Positions 41,018 through 51,372 of a DNA stretch of 64,000 nt are shown here, piece by piece. Position numbers and translations under genes: made by a program. Source of the DNA: Nitrosarchaeum sp. Its GTDB lineage: Archaea > Thermoproteota > Nitrososphaeria > Nitrososphaerales > Nitrosopumilaceae. Under the pieces are notes generated by a model. That model was not told where the DNA came from. It ran no database searches and worked only from the letters and a program-made list of their open reading frames with translations. Within the stretch, counting starts at the first letter, position 1, and the number at the start of each line of letters is the position of its first letter. The stretch covers positions 1 to 64,000 of the forward strand of contig JAHFUM010000005.1 of the NCBI GenBank assembly GCA_023265135.1, written 5' to 3'.

Positions 41018-41971
41018 TTAACCTGTTTGAAACTCGAGTGGGGCCATCTCAAAGATAGCTTGATCTTCTAATTTAGTTATATCCTCAATAGCATCTTCAT
41101 AAATTTGTCTGCCGTTGTATGTTATTCCACCAGGAAGCTGCACATTTTGGTACTTTGATACGTTAATTCCCCACTGCTTTTTAATCAATGCTGTAGTATA
41201 TTTTTTTAGCCAAATATCATCTAAAACTTCTGGAAATTCCTCAGGATCTACTGTTCTATATATTTCAGCAACCATAATGTCACCTACTCTGACGTCATTT
41301 ACCCAGTCAATTTCTAAGTAAAGACGATTCATACGACGATTAAATCTGAAGTTCTTCTCTTTCTTCATAATAAAGTCAATATGACCTAAGTAATTTTGAA
41401 ATCCATAAAAATATGATGTACCTGCTTTAGTCAAATTTTGAATTTCAGACATCATAATTTGATATTGTACGTTAAACATGAAATCACTAGAACCAAGAAT
41501 ATTAGTAATGTTAAGTATTTTTTTAACACCTACAATATTTTCTCCTGCGGGAATATATCCATTATCTACATCACCTAACGTTATACTTAAGATAGATGTT
41601 TGTTGACTGATTCCTATTCCTAAATTAATAATTGCTTGACCAACTTCAAATTTACTGTTACCTAATTGATGTTGAATGACAACTGTATTTCCATGAATAT
41701 CTGCTATCTGTGCTCGTGTATCACCATTAAGTGATGTGATAATACTACCGTTTCCGAATATAGAAGCATCAGCAACTACCAATGTCGTTCCAGTTAATTT
41801 ATGAACTAAATAATCACGTTCAATACCATCTGCATGGCATTCATGGTAATATTGAATAGCTAGTTCAATTGCATCTGCTAGTTGGTCGTTGGTTACTTCA
41901 ATGTTAATCGCTCCAGCTCCCAACTGTCGCAATGCGAAATTTGCCAAAGACTGGCGATCAGTTATAGCCAT
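41018..41971 (-). CDS. 13: Neck protein gp13
   Basis: 317 aa (T4 gp13 is 309). Head-completion protein. The start 'SLANFALRQLGAGAINIEVT' with 'NDQLADAIELAIQYYHECHA' is the gp13 signature; 'WLKKYTTALIKKQWGINVSK' and 'LPGGITYNGRQIYEDAIEDI' near the C-terminus are conserved too. Normally followed by gene 14; here holin, spanins and the GNAT-like gene intervene. Confidence 0.94.
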   Translation of the reverse strand: MAITDRQSLANFALRQLGAGAINIEVTNDQLADAIELAIQYYHECHADGIERDYLVHKLTGTTLVVADASIFGNGSIITSLNGDTRAQIADIHGNTVVIQHQLGNSKFEVGQAIINLGIGISQQTSILSITLGDVDNGYIPAGENIVGVKKILNITNILGSSDFMFNVQYQIMMSEIQNLTKAGTSYFYGFQNYLGHIDFIMKKEKNFRFNRRMNRLYLEIDWVNDVRVGDIMVAEIYRTVDPEEFPEVLDDIWLKKYTTALIKKQWGINVSKYQNVQLPGGITYNGRQIYEDAIEDITKLEDQAIFEMAPLEFQTG

Positions 41972-42106
41972 TTAAATATTTCCTTCATTTTCTTGTTCGG
42001 GTTTATCTTCTTTATTTGTATCATCTGCAGATGATGGTATAATTACAATCCATTTGCCATTTTCATCCATCTTACAAGTACATATCAAAAATCCATCATC
42101 TTCCAA
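41972..42106 (-). CDS. Small acidic protein, 44 aa, TTG start
   Basis: Reads (M)EDDGFLICTCKMDENGKW then IVIIPSSADDT and an acidic tail. TTG is preceded by GGAG six bases away, and the stop TAA directly precedes the gp13 ATG. An internal ATG (MDENGKW) is possible. No family recognised. Confidence 0.5.
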   Translation of the reverse strand: MEDDGFLICTCKMDENGKWIVIIPSSADDTNKEDKPEQENEGNI

Positions 42107-42107
42107 A

Positions 42108-42482
42108 TTATTCTCCAAATATTTTAGGCCAACCAGCATATACATCAAATATTACTGGATTTCCAGCATTTTGTAAATTACTGTATAATATTGAAGAATA
42201 AGCAAATATGGTAGAATCAGAAGTTGCAGCTGCCTGAAATACTTGAGCGGCTAATGATTGTGTCATTGTAATAAAAGTTCCATCCATTGTCTTCCATTGA
42301 AGACCTGCAGGAATATTTGCACCTAGCAATAATAGACCTATTTGTTGTATTCTCGATAAATTATCGGAATGAAACCATTTTCCAACACTAGAGACATAAT
42401 ATCCACCAGTTTGAGTTCTGCGATCTCGTTCAGTTTTGATTAATTCAAATTTATCATGGATTACATGTATGTATGGATTCAT
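42108..42482 (-). CDS. Fibre-accessory protein, DUF4376-like
   Basis: 124 aa. 'IKTERDRRTQTGGYYVSSVG' with KWFHSDNLSRIQQIGLLLL and 'LQWKTMDGTFITMTQSLAAQ' follows the pattern of DUF4376 proteins, which accompany phage tail-fibre genes ('RDRR....G......Y..D......I', then 'W.T.DG....LT...L'). It is next to the fibre cluster and ahead of gene 13. Probably assembles with or on the fibres. Confidence 0.65.
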   Translation of the reverse strand: MNPYIHVIHDKFELIKTERDRRTQTGGYYVSSVGKWFHSDNLSRIQQIGLLLLGANIPAGLQWKTMDGTFITMTQSLAAQVFQAAATSDSTIFAYSSILYSNLQNAGNPVIFDVYAGWPKIFGE

Positions 42483-42490
42483 TTATTATC

Positions 42491-42847
42491 TTATGCAATA
42501 GGTTTAAGTGTACTTTTTAATGCTTCAATACTATCATCAACTGCCTTAACTTTTTTATATTCCGGAGTATTGACATCCATTACTGAAAGTAAATATCCTC
42601 TCAATGCACGAGGCATAAGATTAGATTGTTCTATTTCATTAATTTCATTCTTAATGCGAATATTATGCGCTCTATCTATGTCAGTATCAGAAAATGAGGT
42701 ATCTCTAGGAAGATCTTCTTTTTCGCTAATACCGAGAGTCTCCCATTCATCTTTTCGCATGAGCAAAGTTCCACGAGGATAGATTGTATCACCAATAGTA
42801 ATCTCACTATTAATGTTTATTAGGTTGTCGTTCAGAAAATATCTCAT
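42491..42847 (-). CDS. Small fibre-associated protein, 118 aa
   Basis: Starts MRYFLNDNLININSEITIGD; the C-terminal half is helical (LPRDTSFSDTDIDRAHNIRI, MPRALRGYLLSVMD). The layout of a short beta part plus helices, directly following the fibre genes, resembles tail-fibre assembly chaperones, but no specific family is certain. A CATAAATA late-promoter-like octamer lies upstream. Confidence 0.55.
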   Translation of the reverse strand: MRYFLNDNLININSEITIGDTIYPRGTLLMRKDEWETLGISEKEDLPRDTSFSDTDIDRAHNIRIKNEINEIEQSNLMPRALRGYLLSVMDVNTPEYKKVKAVDDSIEALKSTLKPIA

Positions 42848-42877
42848 ATAAAGTTCCCTATGTAATGCTTTAATAAT

Positions 42878-42885
42878 TATTTATG
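42878..42885 (-). promoter_or_regulatory. Possible late promoter CATAAATA before the 118-aa gene
   Basis: Minus strand CATAAATA overlapping the end of the 589-aa gene, about 31 bases before the ATG at 42847; same variant as before genes 18 and 19. Confidence 0.45.
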
Positions 42886-44650
42886 TGAAGCTTAATCCAG
42901 TGTTTGAACCACCGTCCGTGCTGTGTGCACCTACATACCAGACATTTGGTGTTGGTGTAGCGTTTGCGTATGAGATGCTGAGGTAATCCATGTTGACCGT
43001 ACCGCCACCGGTCTTATCCAGTTTATAGGCTGTTGCTGCTGTAAAAGGGGCGAACACATTCAGATTCCCGGCGGTTCCGCCGCATAACCATGTTGTCGCG
43101 TTTACTTTTAATGTGGACGTCTGTCTAAATTTAAGTGTACGGGCGGTCCCGGTTATCTCCAGCGTGTCACAACTAAATCCAGACGCAACCTCAATATACC
43201 CATTGCCTGTAGTGCCTATCTTGACCTTGCCTAATTTTCTTGTCCCGGTGCTGGTGTAGTCGTACCCTAAAAGAACTCCTCCCGCGTCGCTACACGTAAT
43301 ATTGATGACCGAATTACTAGGTGTTGCGGGGAGATAAAAATTGACGGTATAGCCTAATTGCCCAAGGTTCCAAGGTGGAAGCGCGACTCCACCGATAATG
43401 TTCCAAGTGCATGCACCGAAATGTATGCTCCGATTAAAAACCTGATTAAAGGTGACGCAGTAAACTGTTAGGTCAAAACCACCATCGTTAAAGTCCCCTT
43501 TTGAAAGGGCGAATTCCCCCCCATACAAAGGATCGAGTAACGTGACTGAGGTCTCCATCCAGAACTGAGTGACGTATCCCAGAAAAACTCCATTTGTTTT
43601 TAACGTTGAGGGAGCGGTAGCCAACATCACAAAATGGTCCCATTTATATCCGGGTTGGTCTCCTGTAAAAACTGTTCCGGAATATAAATCGACATTCCCA
43701 TAAATGGATAAAATTGTGCGGCCAGTTGATTGAAAAGTTACATTTCCACTCGCTGGTGCCGTGGTTGTGAAATGCAAACAAGGACACTGCCAGCTAGCAG
43801 GCGTAGACGCGCTAACCGTATAATTTCCTGAACTTGATCCACTATCGAAAAATACCGGGTTGGTGTTTGTTGGAACTGAAGCCCCTCCTGCACCTCCTGA
43901 AGTTGCAGACCAATTAGCAGTATTCGTTTCTGTCCAGCTTGCAGTTCCGCCTACCCAATACCGATTTTTAACTCTATCAGGAGTTAAACCAGCCGGGCAA
44001 ATGAGAACAATCGCTCCGATCCGTGCCGTTGTATTGCTCGCCCATGTGCCTGTGACGGTGCCTGTCGCTGCCGTGCTGGTTAATGTTTTGCTCGTATTGT
44101 GAGATGTCCACGCCGCTGCGGTATTCTCTACGTCGATGATCATTCCGTTATCGACCGATGATAATGCAGCCGTGCCGTTCGATGCGAACATGGTCAGCAT
44201 TAATGCTTTGTCTACTGAAGGGGTAACCCCGGTAATAGCAAGAGTTGATGCGGAGGTATTGTTGTACGCCCAATTCGTTTCTGCTATCGGCGCAACAGAA
44301 TTGTGTCCGGTAATGCGATATGTTGAAGCGTGATAGGTTGCCGTGCCTGAGAACGTCATTGTTGGCAACGTGCTCCCAGTAGCAATCATGAAACATATGT
44401 GCTGGTTTCTAATCCAGTTTAAAAGGTTGTCCTGATCGAGTTCGTTCCAGCCATTCAGATAGAGTATTGTTCTTCCGCTGGTTAAGGCGAGATTACACAC
44501 GATCAGATCCCCTGCGGTAGTACCGCTCGGTGCGGTAGGCGTAAACGTGGTGCTGCTTGAAGTCGAATTCGTGGTGAACGATTGAATGACAGGAGCAGTT
44601 ATTGAAGCTGCACCAAAGCTTAAAAATGCTGAATTGAAATTAACAGACAT
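42881..44650 (-). CDS. Adhesin-like virion protein, GC-rich and probably acquired
   Basis: 589 aa. N-terminal beta-sandwich-like domain (SFTTNSTSSSTTFTPTAPSG...), then NRYWVGGTASWTETNTANWS, a motif common in beta-helical surface proteins of bacteria and phages, and a C-terminal beta-helix-like region ending GAHSTDGGSNTGLSF. Local GC exceeds 50% (32 of 60 bases in 43021-43080, 33 of 60 in 44041-44100), far above the neighbours. It begins one base after the large fibre gene stop. Probably a fibre-tip or receptor-binding partner. Confidence 0.65.
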   Translation of the reverse strand: MSVNFNSAFLSFGAASITAPVIQSFTTNSTSSSTTFTPTAPSGTTAGDLIVCNLALTSGRTILYLNGWNELDQDNLLNWIRNQHICFMIATGSTLPTMTFSGTATYHASTYRITGHNSVAPIAETNWAYNNTSASTLAITGVTPSVDKALMLTMFASNGTAALSSVDNGMIIDVENTAAAWTSHNTSKTLTSTAATGTVTGTWASNTTARIGAIVLICPAGLTPDRVKNRYWVGGTASWTETNTANWSATSGGAGGASVPTNTNPVFFDSGSSSGNYTVSASTPASWQCPCLHFTTTAPASGNVTFQSTGRTILSIYGNVDLYSGTVFTGDQPGYKWDHFVMLATAPSTLKTNGVFLGYVTQFWMETSVTLLDPLYGGEFALSKGDFNDGGFDLTVYCVTFNQVFNRSIHFGACTWNIIGGVALPPWNLGQLGYTVNFYLPATPSNSVINITCSDAGGVLLGYDYTSTGTRKLGKVKIGTTGNGYIEVASGFSCDTLEITGTARTLKFRQTSTLKVNATTWLCGGTAGNLNVFAPFTAATAYKLDKTGGGTVNMDYLSISYANATPTPNVWYVGAHSTDGGSNTGLSFT

Positions 44651-44651
44651 A

Positions 44652-47600
44652 TTACGTCACTCCATAATTCTCAAAACCATACCCGATATTGCCATCTGAC
44701 CTAACGGTACAAGTCATCGTGTTGACCGCGCCCAATGTCGTTGACATTACACCGGCTAGCCCCCCTTTTGGTTTCCATGCCGTATTGAACGCCCACGTTT
44801 TTGCGGCGGATGCGTGCTGCGTCAGGTCAATCGTAAAAGTAGTTCCTGCAGGTGGTACGCTCGTAGGTGCACCTAACGTAGTATTTTCTGTTAAAGCAGC
44901 TGTGTAAAAATTACCACCATCTAAAGAAATTGCGGTAGTTCCACCTGATGATGTTAATACAGTTGTATTAGGTGATTGAGTTTTAGTCCATGTGTTCCCA
45001 ATGTTTAAATTTGCTCTCAGTTCATTATCCCATACACCAGCTGCCGATGAAATATCTGTTACCGTAATCAATGCAACAGTATTAGCTGGAACGGCAACAA
45101 GTAAAGAACCACCATTCTTATTAATAGTCACCAATCCTGTTGAGTTGTTATTTATTAAGAATGAACGACCTAATGCAAGAGTAGTTGAATCAGGTGTAAC
45201 TACCGTTTGAGTTGTTGTCCCAGTGAAATATTGTAGAAGATTTGAACTGACAGTTAAAGTTGTAGTTCCAGCCGCAGTTGCTGTTGTTGTATAACCAAGA
45301 GATGCGTCAGTAACAAATCTTTTATCGACAGAATCAGTTATATTAGCCGCAGTGCTTGTATCTAAGTTTGCAACATTCCCTAATCCAACATCTCCTTTAG
45401 TTACGGTTACGTTGGCACTTAAAGCATGTCCGTTAACGGTCGTTGATGTAGGAACAAATGTGGTGCTTGTAAAGGCATTTGTTCCAAGCGTTCCACCACC
45501 GGCAATATCTAAAGAGGTACCATCCCCAATGCTTGATAATATCGTTACTGAGTTATTTACTGTCAGGGTTTTGCCTGACCCAAAGGTTAATCCTGTAACA
45601 TGTCCGGAAGTAAAGCTTGCACCAGTTCCTGTTATATTAGTACCAGCAAAAGTTGGTGTAGATGACCATGATGGTTTTGAACCTATACCATTAGATATTA
45701 ATACTGATCCAACTGCAACTGATGATAATTTATCCCAAGTGTTAGCAGATGTTCCTCCTACCAGCATATCACCTGTTGCGCTAGTTGTCTGTCCGGTACC
45801 ACCAGATGTTGCTATCAGTGCTGTTGATAATCCAGCCGCAGTACCAGTTGTATTTTGATTTAATGTTGGGAATGTGCAGTTAGTTAAATTGCCACTTGCT
45901 GGTGTTCCTAAAGGGCCTGCATTATATAATAACGTTGCATTAGAATCTGGCAATGTAAATGTTTTTTCTGCTGTTGTAGGGCCTGAAAATTTAGTAAATC
46001 CATTTCCGGTACCACCATAAGTAGATGCAATTACTTGAGTTAAATCAGCCGAACCGTTAAAACTATTACCGTATATACTACGTGAAGTTGTCAATGTTGC
46101 CGCACTTCCACTCACGCTACCAGAAATTGTAGCAGTTACAGTTAGCGATCCTAATGTTCCTACTGTTGTTATACTGCTAGAACCTGCCCAAGTACTCAAC
46201 GCAGTATTTTCTACATTATTCAATGAAAGTATAGTTTTTACAGTTGCTGCACTCAAATATTCAGGTGCACCGAGGCCGGTTGTATTTCTACCTAAGAAAT
46301 ACTGAGACAACATATCATCCATTTTAGCCAACGTGATAGCTTTATTAGCTATTGTAGTTGTTATAGATGTTGTTCCTGTGCCAGTTACGTTCCCTGATAA
46401 TGTAATACTTTGATTACCTGAGATATAACCAGCTGGATTTGTTGCATTATATGGGGTAAATCCTAGTGCAGATTGCTTGTTGTTAAAGGTTGACCAATCA
46501 GTTTGGGTTAGATAACCGTCATTGCCACTTGTAGCAGCACCTAATTTAGATTTTAAAGTTGCATTTGTTTCATCGCCAGTATTTGTCCCCGAAGTATTTC
46601 CTAGAACTACAACCATCGCATCTGTTACAAATCTCTTATTAGTGGACTCTGTTATGTTGGCCGAAGTGCTTGTATCTAAGTTTGCAACATTCCCTAATCC
46701 AACATCTCCTTTAGTTACGGTTACGTTGGCACTTAAAGCATGTCCATTAACAGTTGTAGTTGTTGGTGTGTATCCGGTTATTGAAGCACCAGAAATTGAA
46801 CCACCGGTGATACTAACGCTGTTAGAATTTTGCGTTGCAATTGTTCCTAAACCACCCACATCTGATGAAATTAATGTTGTCCACTCAGTTGAAGTTCCCG
46901 CTGAATTTACTCTTAATATTTGTAAACTAGTACCTATTGCACCAGGTAAAATTCCGATAGCAGCATTTTGTGCTGCGGTTACGTGATACCTTTGGCCCGA
47001 TATACCACCTTGAATACCAGACAAATCGTTGTGGACTGTTACACCTCCTCCGCCACTATTAACACCTGCAGCCATCGTTGGTTTAATAGATACGATACTA
47101 TCATAAGAAGTAGCTCCCGCAAGAAACACAATTTGAGAAATCCAGAATCCATGTTCTACCATTTCATCTGGCAGATTGATAGGTGGAGTGGCAGCTTTCG
47201 CTAATACGGCACTTGCATATTGCGCCTGACCATATACAATATATACTGCACCAGTAATACCTCTTAGTACCCAGTGATTACCATAATTTCCACCTGTTAT
47301 CGCAACAGGAATCCCACTCCCATTATCATAGTTAGCGTTATCCCATTGAGTTATACCATCGACAATTGCCCAACCTGAAATTGTCATAGCTTCAGATCCA
47401 ACAGTCTGAGAATTGCTTATGCTATATGTACCTGTTTGACCGGTTGTTCCAGTTAATTGGGATAAAATAACAGTATTTGCAGTTATTCCCGCACCTAGTA
47501 TTGTTTGGAAATTTGATAATTGACCAGATGAAACCGCTGATACTGTAAGTGTAGTACCCGATATTGAACCGGTAAATGCACATGCACTACGGTAATAATG

Positions 47601-50360
47601 GTCAAATATAAAATTAATAGTTCCACCGGAAGTATAAGTTCCAAATGCAGTTGTATCAATATCAACTAAAAAGTGATCCGGATCTCCTGGTATTAATTCC
47701 ACAAAAGCATCAAATCCGTTAATCTGTGTCATACCAGATACGCTGGAAAACTTGATATTTTCCCTACCTGATAATCCATGAGCTACACAAGTAACTTGAG
47801 CACGAGAAGCGTTGGTTATCCCAGTTATTGATTTTGTAGCGGAAGTATTAATAGTTGGAGTAGTATATTCAGAGAAGAATCTATCAAATAAATCACCACC
47901 CGATATTTCAAGATATCTACTAGACGGTGTAGGATCACTTACATTTTCACCAGATATAACTTTTGTTCCGATAAGTTTTTCAGCCCAAGTTGTGATTCTG
48001 TTTAGAACGTCTCCTGCACCTCGAGGTGCTATATGAAATAGCAATTCTTCAGTTAAGTTATGCACGTCACCAATATAAGCATATTCATTATAATTAGGTG
48101 GAAGTGTAGTTGAAACCTGAATTATTGGAGAGCCACCATTATAGAATACATATATTTCTCTTGTTTCTCCAGATGGGCAATTTGCTGATGCTAAGGTTGG
48201 AAAGAAACAATATTTTAATGGTAGACCAGAATCATTTCCAGCTCTCAAGAATGCTTCACCACCCAAAATTGAAAAATTGCCACCACCTAAGATTGTTGGG
48301 TCTCCACCGGAAATATATCCAGCTGATGCAATATCTGAAATCATATCACCTAGATCAGTTGCGCCGGTACCAACAACCGGAGCAAGAATATCAGTTACAT
48401 TATAATCATATTGATTAGCTATAACATTACCGGCACGTCCAAATACTGAAGTTACCGGAAATGGTACTAAACTACCAGAAATAGCTCTACCTTGTGCATC
48501 AAATGTAATGTTATTATATGGAGTAGCAGGTGTTATGGAAGTATTTGCAAGATTTAAATAATTACCAGAATATAAAAGCCCGATTCCAGCAAGAACCGGT
48601 TTACTAACATTATTCCAAATATCAAGATTCATTTCGTAGGTGAATACACTTCCGAATAGATATGCGTTTATATTGTCAACTAAAACTGTTGCATTATCAT
48701 TTGGGAAATCATAGAAGAAAGTCCATGCACCCGGTGTCCCACCATTTATCGTAGCAATCTGATTCTTGAATCCAGCCCAAGCAATAGTTGGGGTTCCTAC
48801 AAATGCTACACCGAAACGCAGACCGATAGCACCTGTTATAATTTTTACCCAAGATGCACCTTGCCATTGGACAACATCACCAGCAAAAAATCCAGACCAT
48901 GCACCAATATTGCCACCAGTTGTGATAATATAAGCATCTCTTAAAGTTGGACTAACTGGAGGAGAACCCGCTTCACCTAGCAAATTCACAATTTCAACGT
49001 GGTTTACCCAAGGTTGTTTAGCGGCGATCTCTGCATCGACAAAACTTAAAGTTGCAGCATCTAATATATTATAGCCTGCAACTGTTGTTGGAGTTCCTGT
49101 TACACCTGACCAAGGAGTACTTGATGCATTTGTTGCACTTGCCACTGAACCAGTAATTTTGCTACCAGCCAAAGATGTTATCCATCCCGGATTCGCATAT
49201 GATCCTGTTGTATAAACTCCGTTAGTTACAGTGCCAGCATTTCCACTTATATTTGTTTGATCGCCAGAATTTACACCTGAAGTATTATTTAATACTGTAT
49301 ATAAAGCATCTGTAATAAATCTTTTGTTTAATGAATCGGCGATATTTGCTGTTGTACTCGTATCTAGATTAGGAACACTCCCTAATCCAACATCACCTTT
49401 GGATATTGAGAAATTGTCAGTTAATGAGTGACCATTAATTTGTAAAGTTGTATTAACTTTGCCACTCAATGCTGTTGAAGTTGCAGTTGAAATAGGTTTG
49501 TTCAAATCTGACGTATTATCAACGTTACTCAATCCAATTTGCGATTTTGTTACATTATGAGGATTTGATGTAGATGCTATATGTGCTTGAATATTGATAC
49601 TAGCTGGTTCATATACACCATTATGATTATGACTAAGTGATGCAAAAGAAGATGTACTGAATCCGGAATCACTTAAAATTTTACCAGATCCAGATGCAAA
49701 TATAGGAATATTCCCTGAAATTGAACTATTAGGACCAACAACATCGCCAGATCCTGCTCCACCAATCAATTCGATTGTGACAGCACCACCAATGTGAGAC
49801 ATTGTTCCACCAACAAAGTTAATAGAAGATGCATTTGCAGTTATTTGCGTAGATGCATCTAAAATTGCTAAAGGAGCATCACCAGTATTAATACCGGAGA
49901 TAGTAGCCAATACTGCCGATTCAGCTGGTGTAATGTGAACAGATGCATTATTTACATGAGTATTTAATGTAGTTGTTAAAGATGCTACTAATGCAGATGA
50001 TTCTGCAGGAGTTAACGGCCTACCATTAGTTAAAAAATCTGACCAAGATAGCGTACCGGTACCAGATCTAAGAGAAGCTACAAAGTCCTCTGAACCTTCG
50101 TAATCAATATGTACTAAGTATTCAGTTTGAGTTGTTCCTCTATCGTTAGGCCATAAAGGAATTGTAAATTCACCGTTGCTATTAGTAGTAACCTCAGCAG
50201 TTCCAATAACCATCTCATTGGAGATAGCATCCCACATAGTAGTAAGAAGATCATCTGCATTTATCAATGAAAATGTTATTTTTACATTTGCTAATAGAAC
50301 TGCTCCAGGACCGTATAGCGGTGCACCAACATTTGATACTTGTCTGGTTACTAATGCCAT
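44652..50360 (-). CDS. Large tail fibre protein, 1902 aa
   Basis: N-terminal domain ([20 protein letters not shown]...[18 protein letters not shown]) attaches to the tail; a long Thr/Ser/Gly-rich shaft follows. Three modules of the type [18 protein letters not shown] plus 'NKRFVTDA' occur (near residues 310, 1210 and 1650), two with an identical 81-bp DNA core. '[17 protein letters not shown]', '[14 protein letters not shown]' and '[20 protein letters not shown]' repeats are typical of fibre shafts. The last 75 or so residues are encoded in GC-richer DNA shared with the next gene, suggesting tip exchange. Confidence 0.8.
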   Translation of the reverse strand: MALVTRQVSNVGAPLYGPGAVLLANVKITFSLINADDLLTTMWDAISNEMVIGTAEVTTNSNGEFTIPLWPNDRGTTQTEYLVHIDYEGSEDFVASLRSGTGTLSWSDFLTNGRPLTPAESSALVASLTTTLNTHVNNASVHITPAESAVLATISGINTGDAPLAILDASTQITANASSINFVGGTMSHIGGAVTIELIGGAGSGDVVGPNSSISGNIPIFASGSGKILSDSGFSTSSFASLSHNHNGVYEPASINIQAHIASTSNPHNVTKSQIGLSNVDNTSDLNKPISTATSTALSGKVNTTLQINGHSLTDNFSISKGDVGLGSVPNLDTSTTANIADSLNKRFITDALYTVLNNTSGVNSGDQTNISGNAGTVTNGVYTTGSYANPGWITSLAGSKITGSVASATNASSTPWSGVTGTPTTVAGYNILDAATLSFVDAEIAAKQPWVNHVEIVNLLGEAGSPPVSPTLRDAYIITTGGNIGAWSGFFAGDVVQWQGASWVKIITGAIGLRFGVAFVGTPTIAWAGFKNQIATINGGTPGAWTFFYDFPNDNATVLVDNINAYLFGSVFTYEMNLDIWNNVSKPVLAGIGLLYSGNYLNLANTSITPATPYNNITFDAQGRAISGSLVPFPVTSVFGRAGNVIANQYDYNVTDILAPVVGTGATDLGDMISDIASAGYISGGDPTILGGGNFSILGGEAFLRAGNDSGLPLKYCFFPTLASANCPSGETREIYVFYNGGSPIIQVSTTLPPNYNEYAYIGDVHNLTEELLFHIAPRGAGDVLNRITTWAEKLIGTKVISGENVSDPTPSSRYLEISGGDLFDRFFSEYTTPTINTSATKSITGITNASRAQVTCVAHGLSGRENIKFSSVSGMTQINGFDAFVELIPGDPDHFLVDIDTTAFGTYTSGGTINFIFDHYYRSACAFTGSISGTTLTVSAVSSGQLSNFQTILGAGITANTVILSQLTGTTGQTGTYSISNSQTVGSEAMTISGWAIVDGITQWDNANYDNGSGIPVAITGGNYGNHWVLRGITGAVYIVYGQAQYASAVLAKAATPPINLPDEMVEHGFWISQIVFLAGATSYDSIVSIKPTMAAGVNSGGGGVTVHNDLSGIQGGISGQRYHVTAAQNAAIGILPGAIGTSLQILRVNSAGTSTEWTTLISSDVGGLGTIATQNSNSVSITGGSISGASITGYTPTTTTVNGHALSANVTVTKGDVGLGNVANLDTSTSANITESTNKRFVTDAMVVVLGNTSGTNTGDETNATLKSKLGAATSGNDGYLTQTDWSTFNNKQSALGFTPYNATNPAGYISGNQSITLSGNVTGTGTTSITTTIANKAITLAKMDDMLSQYFLGRNTTGLGAPEYLSAATVKTILSLNNVENTALSTWAGSSSITTVGTLGSLTVTATISGSVSGSAATLTTSRSIYGNSFNGSADLTQVIASTYGGTGNGFTKFSGPTTAEKTFTLPDSNATLLYNAGPLGTPASGNLTNCTFPTLNQNTTGTAAGLSTALIATSGGTGQTTSATGDMLVGGTSANTWDKLSSVAVGSVLISNGIGSKPSWSSTPTFAGTNITGTGASFTSGHVTGLTFGSGKTLTVNNSVTILSSIGDGTSLDIAGGGTLGTNAFTSTTFVPTSTTVNGHALSANVTVTKGDVGLGNVANLDTSTAANITDSVDKRFVTDASLGYTTTATAAGTTTLTVSSNLLQYFTGTTTQTVVTPDSTTLALGRSFLINNNSTGLVTINKNGGSLLVAVPANTVALITVTDISSAAGVWDNELRANLNIGNTWTKTQSPNTTVLTSSGGTTAISLDGGNFYTAALTENTTLGAPTSVPPAGTTFTIDLTQHASAAKTWAFNTAWKPKGGLAGVMSTTLGAVNTMTCTVRSDGNIGYGFENYGVT
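45351..45431 (-). repeat. 81-bp exact direct repeat, copy 1
   Basis: Identical base for base to 46665-46745. It encodes the [20 protein letters not shown] and VANLDTST shaft module of the large fibre. Exact identity 1.3 kb apart in one gene points to recent duplication or gene conversion. Confidence 0.9.
46665..46745 (-). repeat. 81-bp exact direct repeat, copy 2
   Basis: Second copy of the sequence at 45351-45431, in the same frame of the large fibre gene. Recombination between the two would delete 1314 bases, a multiple of three, leaving a shortened in-frame fibre. Confidence 0.9.
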
Positions 50361-50369
50361 TTTAATGCC

Positions 50370-50609
50370 TTATTTTATGTTGTATATATGATATTGTGAT
50401 TTATGCAAAACAGTGAGATTTGGGTCAAATTTATGTGTATTAATCAAGTGGTTGTAAGCCTCACCTTTGGAACTATGAGAAGATAATATGTTTTTATTTT
50501 TCTTATCGTAAATAACGTGCTGCTCTTTATCTTGTGGTGTTTTATTAAGAGACTCGAAGGATTCACCGAGAATCTTGGCTTTTATATAGTTCTTAAGATT
50601 TTCACTCAT
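50370..50609 (-). CDS. Small protein, 79 aa, unknown
   Basis: Starts MSENLKNYIKAKILGESFES; basic and His-rich toward the C-terminus (SHSSKGEAYNHLINTHKFDP). Overlaps the preceding gene by four bases. The element L-G-E|S at residues 14-17 resembles a gp21 site, but the leader differs from the MKTFKE type. No family recognised. Confidence 0.6.
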   Translation of the reverse strand: MSENLKNYIKAKILGESFESLNKTPQDKEQHVIYDKKNKNILSSHSSKGEAYNHLINTHKFDPNLTVLHKSQYHIYNIK

Positions 50610-50941
50610 TTGCTTTCTACATCTTTCTTTTGTGTATCCAATCCCTCTAAATCACGCTTGTACTTATCAAGAATTGCTTGATCTACTGTCGTCCATTGCT
50701 TAGGCTTAGAGGATTTACGTAGTTCCATCTCAAACACTTTACTGTCAACATTGTCATGCTGCATCTGAATAAGTTGTTTTTGTACTGATTTTTGATATGT
50801 TTGAACGTCACCAGCATGAGCGTATCTAGCATCTAACGCAAAAAGAGCACCAACTAGAGTAGCTATGCTACCCACAACTGAAAGTGTAGATTTTACAGGA
50901 TTATCTTTTAATATCTGCTTTGTCGAGTCTACTATAGTCAT
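50606..50941 (-). CDS. Membrane-anchored coiled-coil protein, 111 aa
   Basis: MTIVDSTKQILKDNPVKSTL, then one membrane helix (LSVVGSIATLVGALFALDA) and a charged helical part (QTYQKSVQKQLIQMQHDNVD, KYKRDLEGLDTQKKDVES). The single N-terminal anchor plus coiled coil resembles i-spanins or holin-associated proteins. It follows the possible NlpC/P60-like gene with overlapping start and stop, so a lysis link is conceivable. Confidence 0.6.
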   Translation of the reverse strand: MTIVDSTKQILKDNPVKSTLSVVGSIATLVGALFALDARYAHAGDVQTYQKSVQKQLIQMQHDNVDSKVFEMELRKSSKPKQWTTVDQAILDKYKRDLEGLDTQKKDVESK

Positions 50942-51372
50942 TTATTTAACCATCTTTCTATATCTGCAGGTGATGGAGGTGCATCTTCAGGAAGCCAGGG
51001 TGTTTCATATCCACAAGCTCTTAAATCATTATTGCACGCCTCAGAACATATTTCGCCATTATGATTCCTAGAAGATTTGCCAATCAAATGGTAAAATGGT
51101 CTTAATGCAAAGAGTAGATAATCAATAAAACCATATATGTTTGCATCGTCGGTTAACTGTTCTTCCAAGTATTTATCAGTTACACCAGGAAAATTAAATT
51201 CAATTTTTACTTTATCGTCGTACTGAGATCTCTGTCTTCTAACCCTCAGGAGATGCATCTCATAGATATAAGTATCGGTTTGCCAATAAACATGGTATGC
51301 TTTGGAACCTGTAAAGAACTGAGTTAGTTTAGAAGAAAAACTATTACCGTAAAGAATGCAAAGTTTAGCCAT
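50938..51372 (-). CDS. Possible NlpC/P60-like (YiiX-type) cysteine peptidase or amidase
   Basis: 144 aa from MAKLCILYGNSFSSKLTQFF; the ATG overlaps the previous stop (TAATG). 'GSKAYHVYWQTDTYIYEMHL' holds a candidate catalytic His and 'SRNHNGEICSEACNNDLRAC' a candidate catalytic Cys in the CSE context typical of permuted papain-like NlpC/P60 enzymes. Such proteins can cleave peptidoglycan peptides or lipid amides. It may be the endolysin or a virion-associated enzyme; no other lysin is visible in the window. Confidence 0.5.
   Translation of the reverse strand: MAKLCILYGNSFSSKLTQFFTGSKAYHVYWQTDTYIYEMHLLRVRRQRSQYDDKVKIEFNFPGVTDKYLEEQLTDDANIYGFIDYLLFALRPFYHLIGKSSRNHNGEICSEACNNDLRACGYETPWLPEDAPPSPADIERWLNK

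Noticed and set aside
42881-44650. GC-rich segment as an integrated prophage or transposon
   Set aside because: No transposase, integrase or terminal repeats; genes run in frame with the fibre cluster, so module exchange explains it better.
44652-50360. Repeats in the fibre gene as a CRISPR-like array
   Set aside because: Repeats are coding, in one frame, irregularly spaced and few; no constant spacer length.
44689-50391. Many plus-strand open frames opposite the large fibre gene
   Set aside because: They arise from the Thr/Ser/Gly-rich repeats read in reverse (Val/Pro-rich, repeated) and have no ribosome sites.
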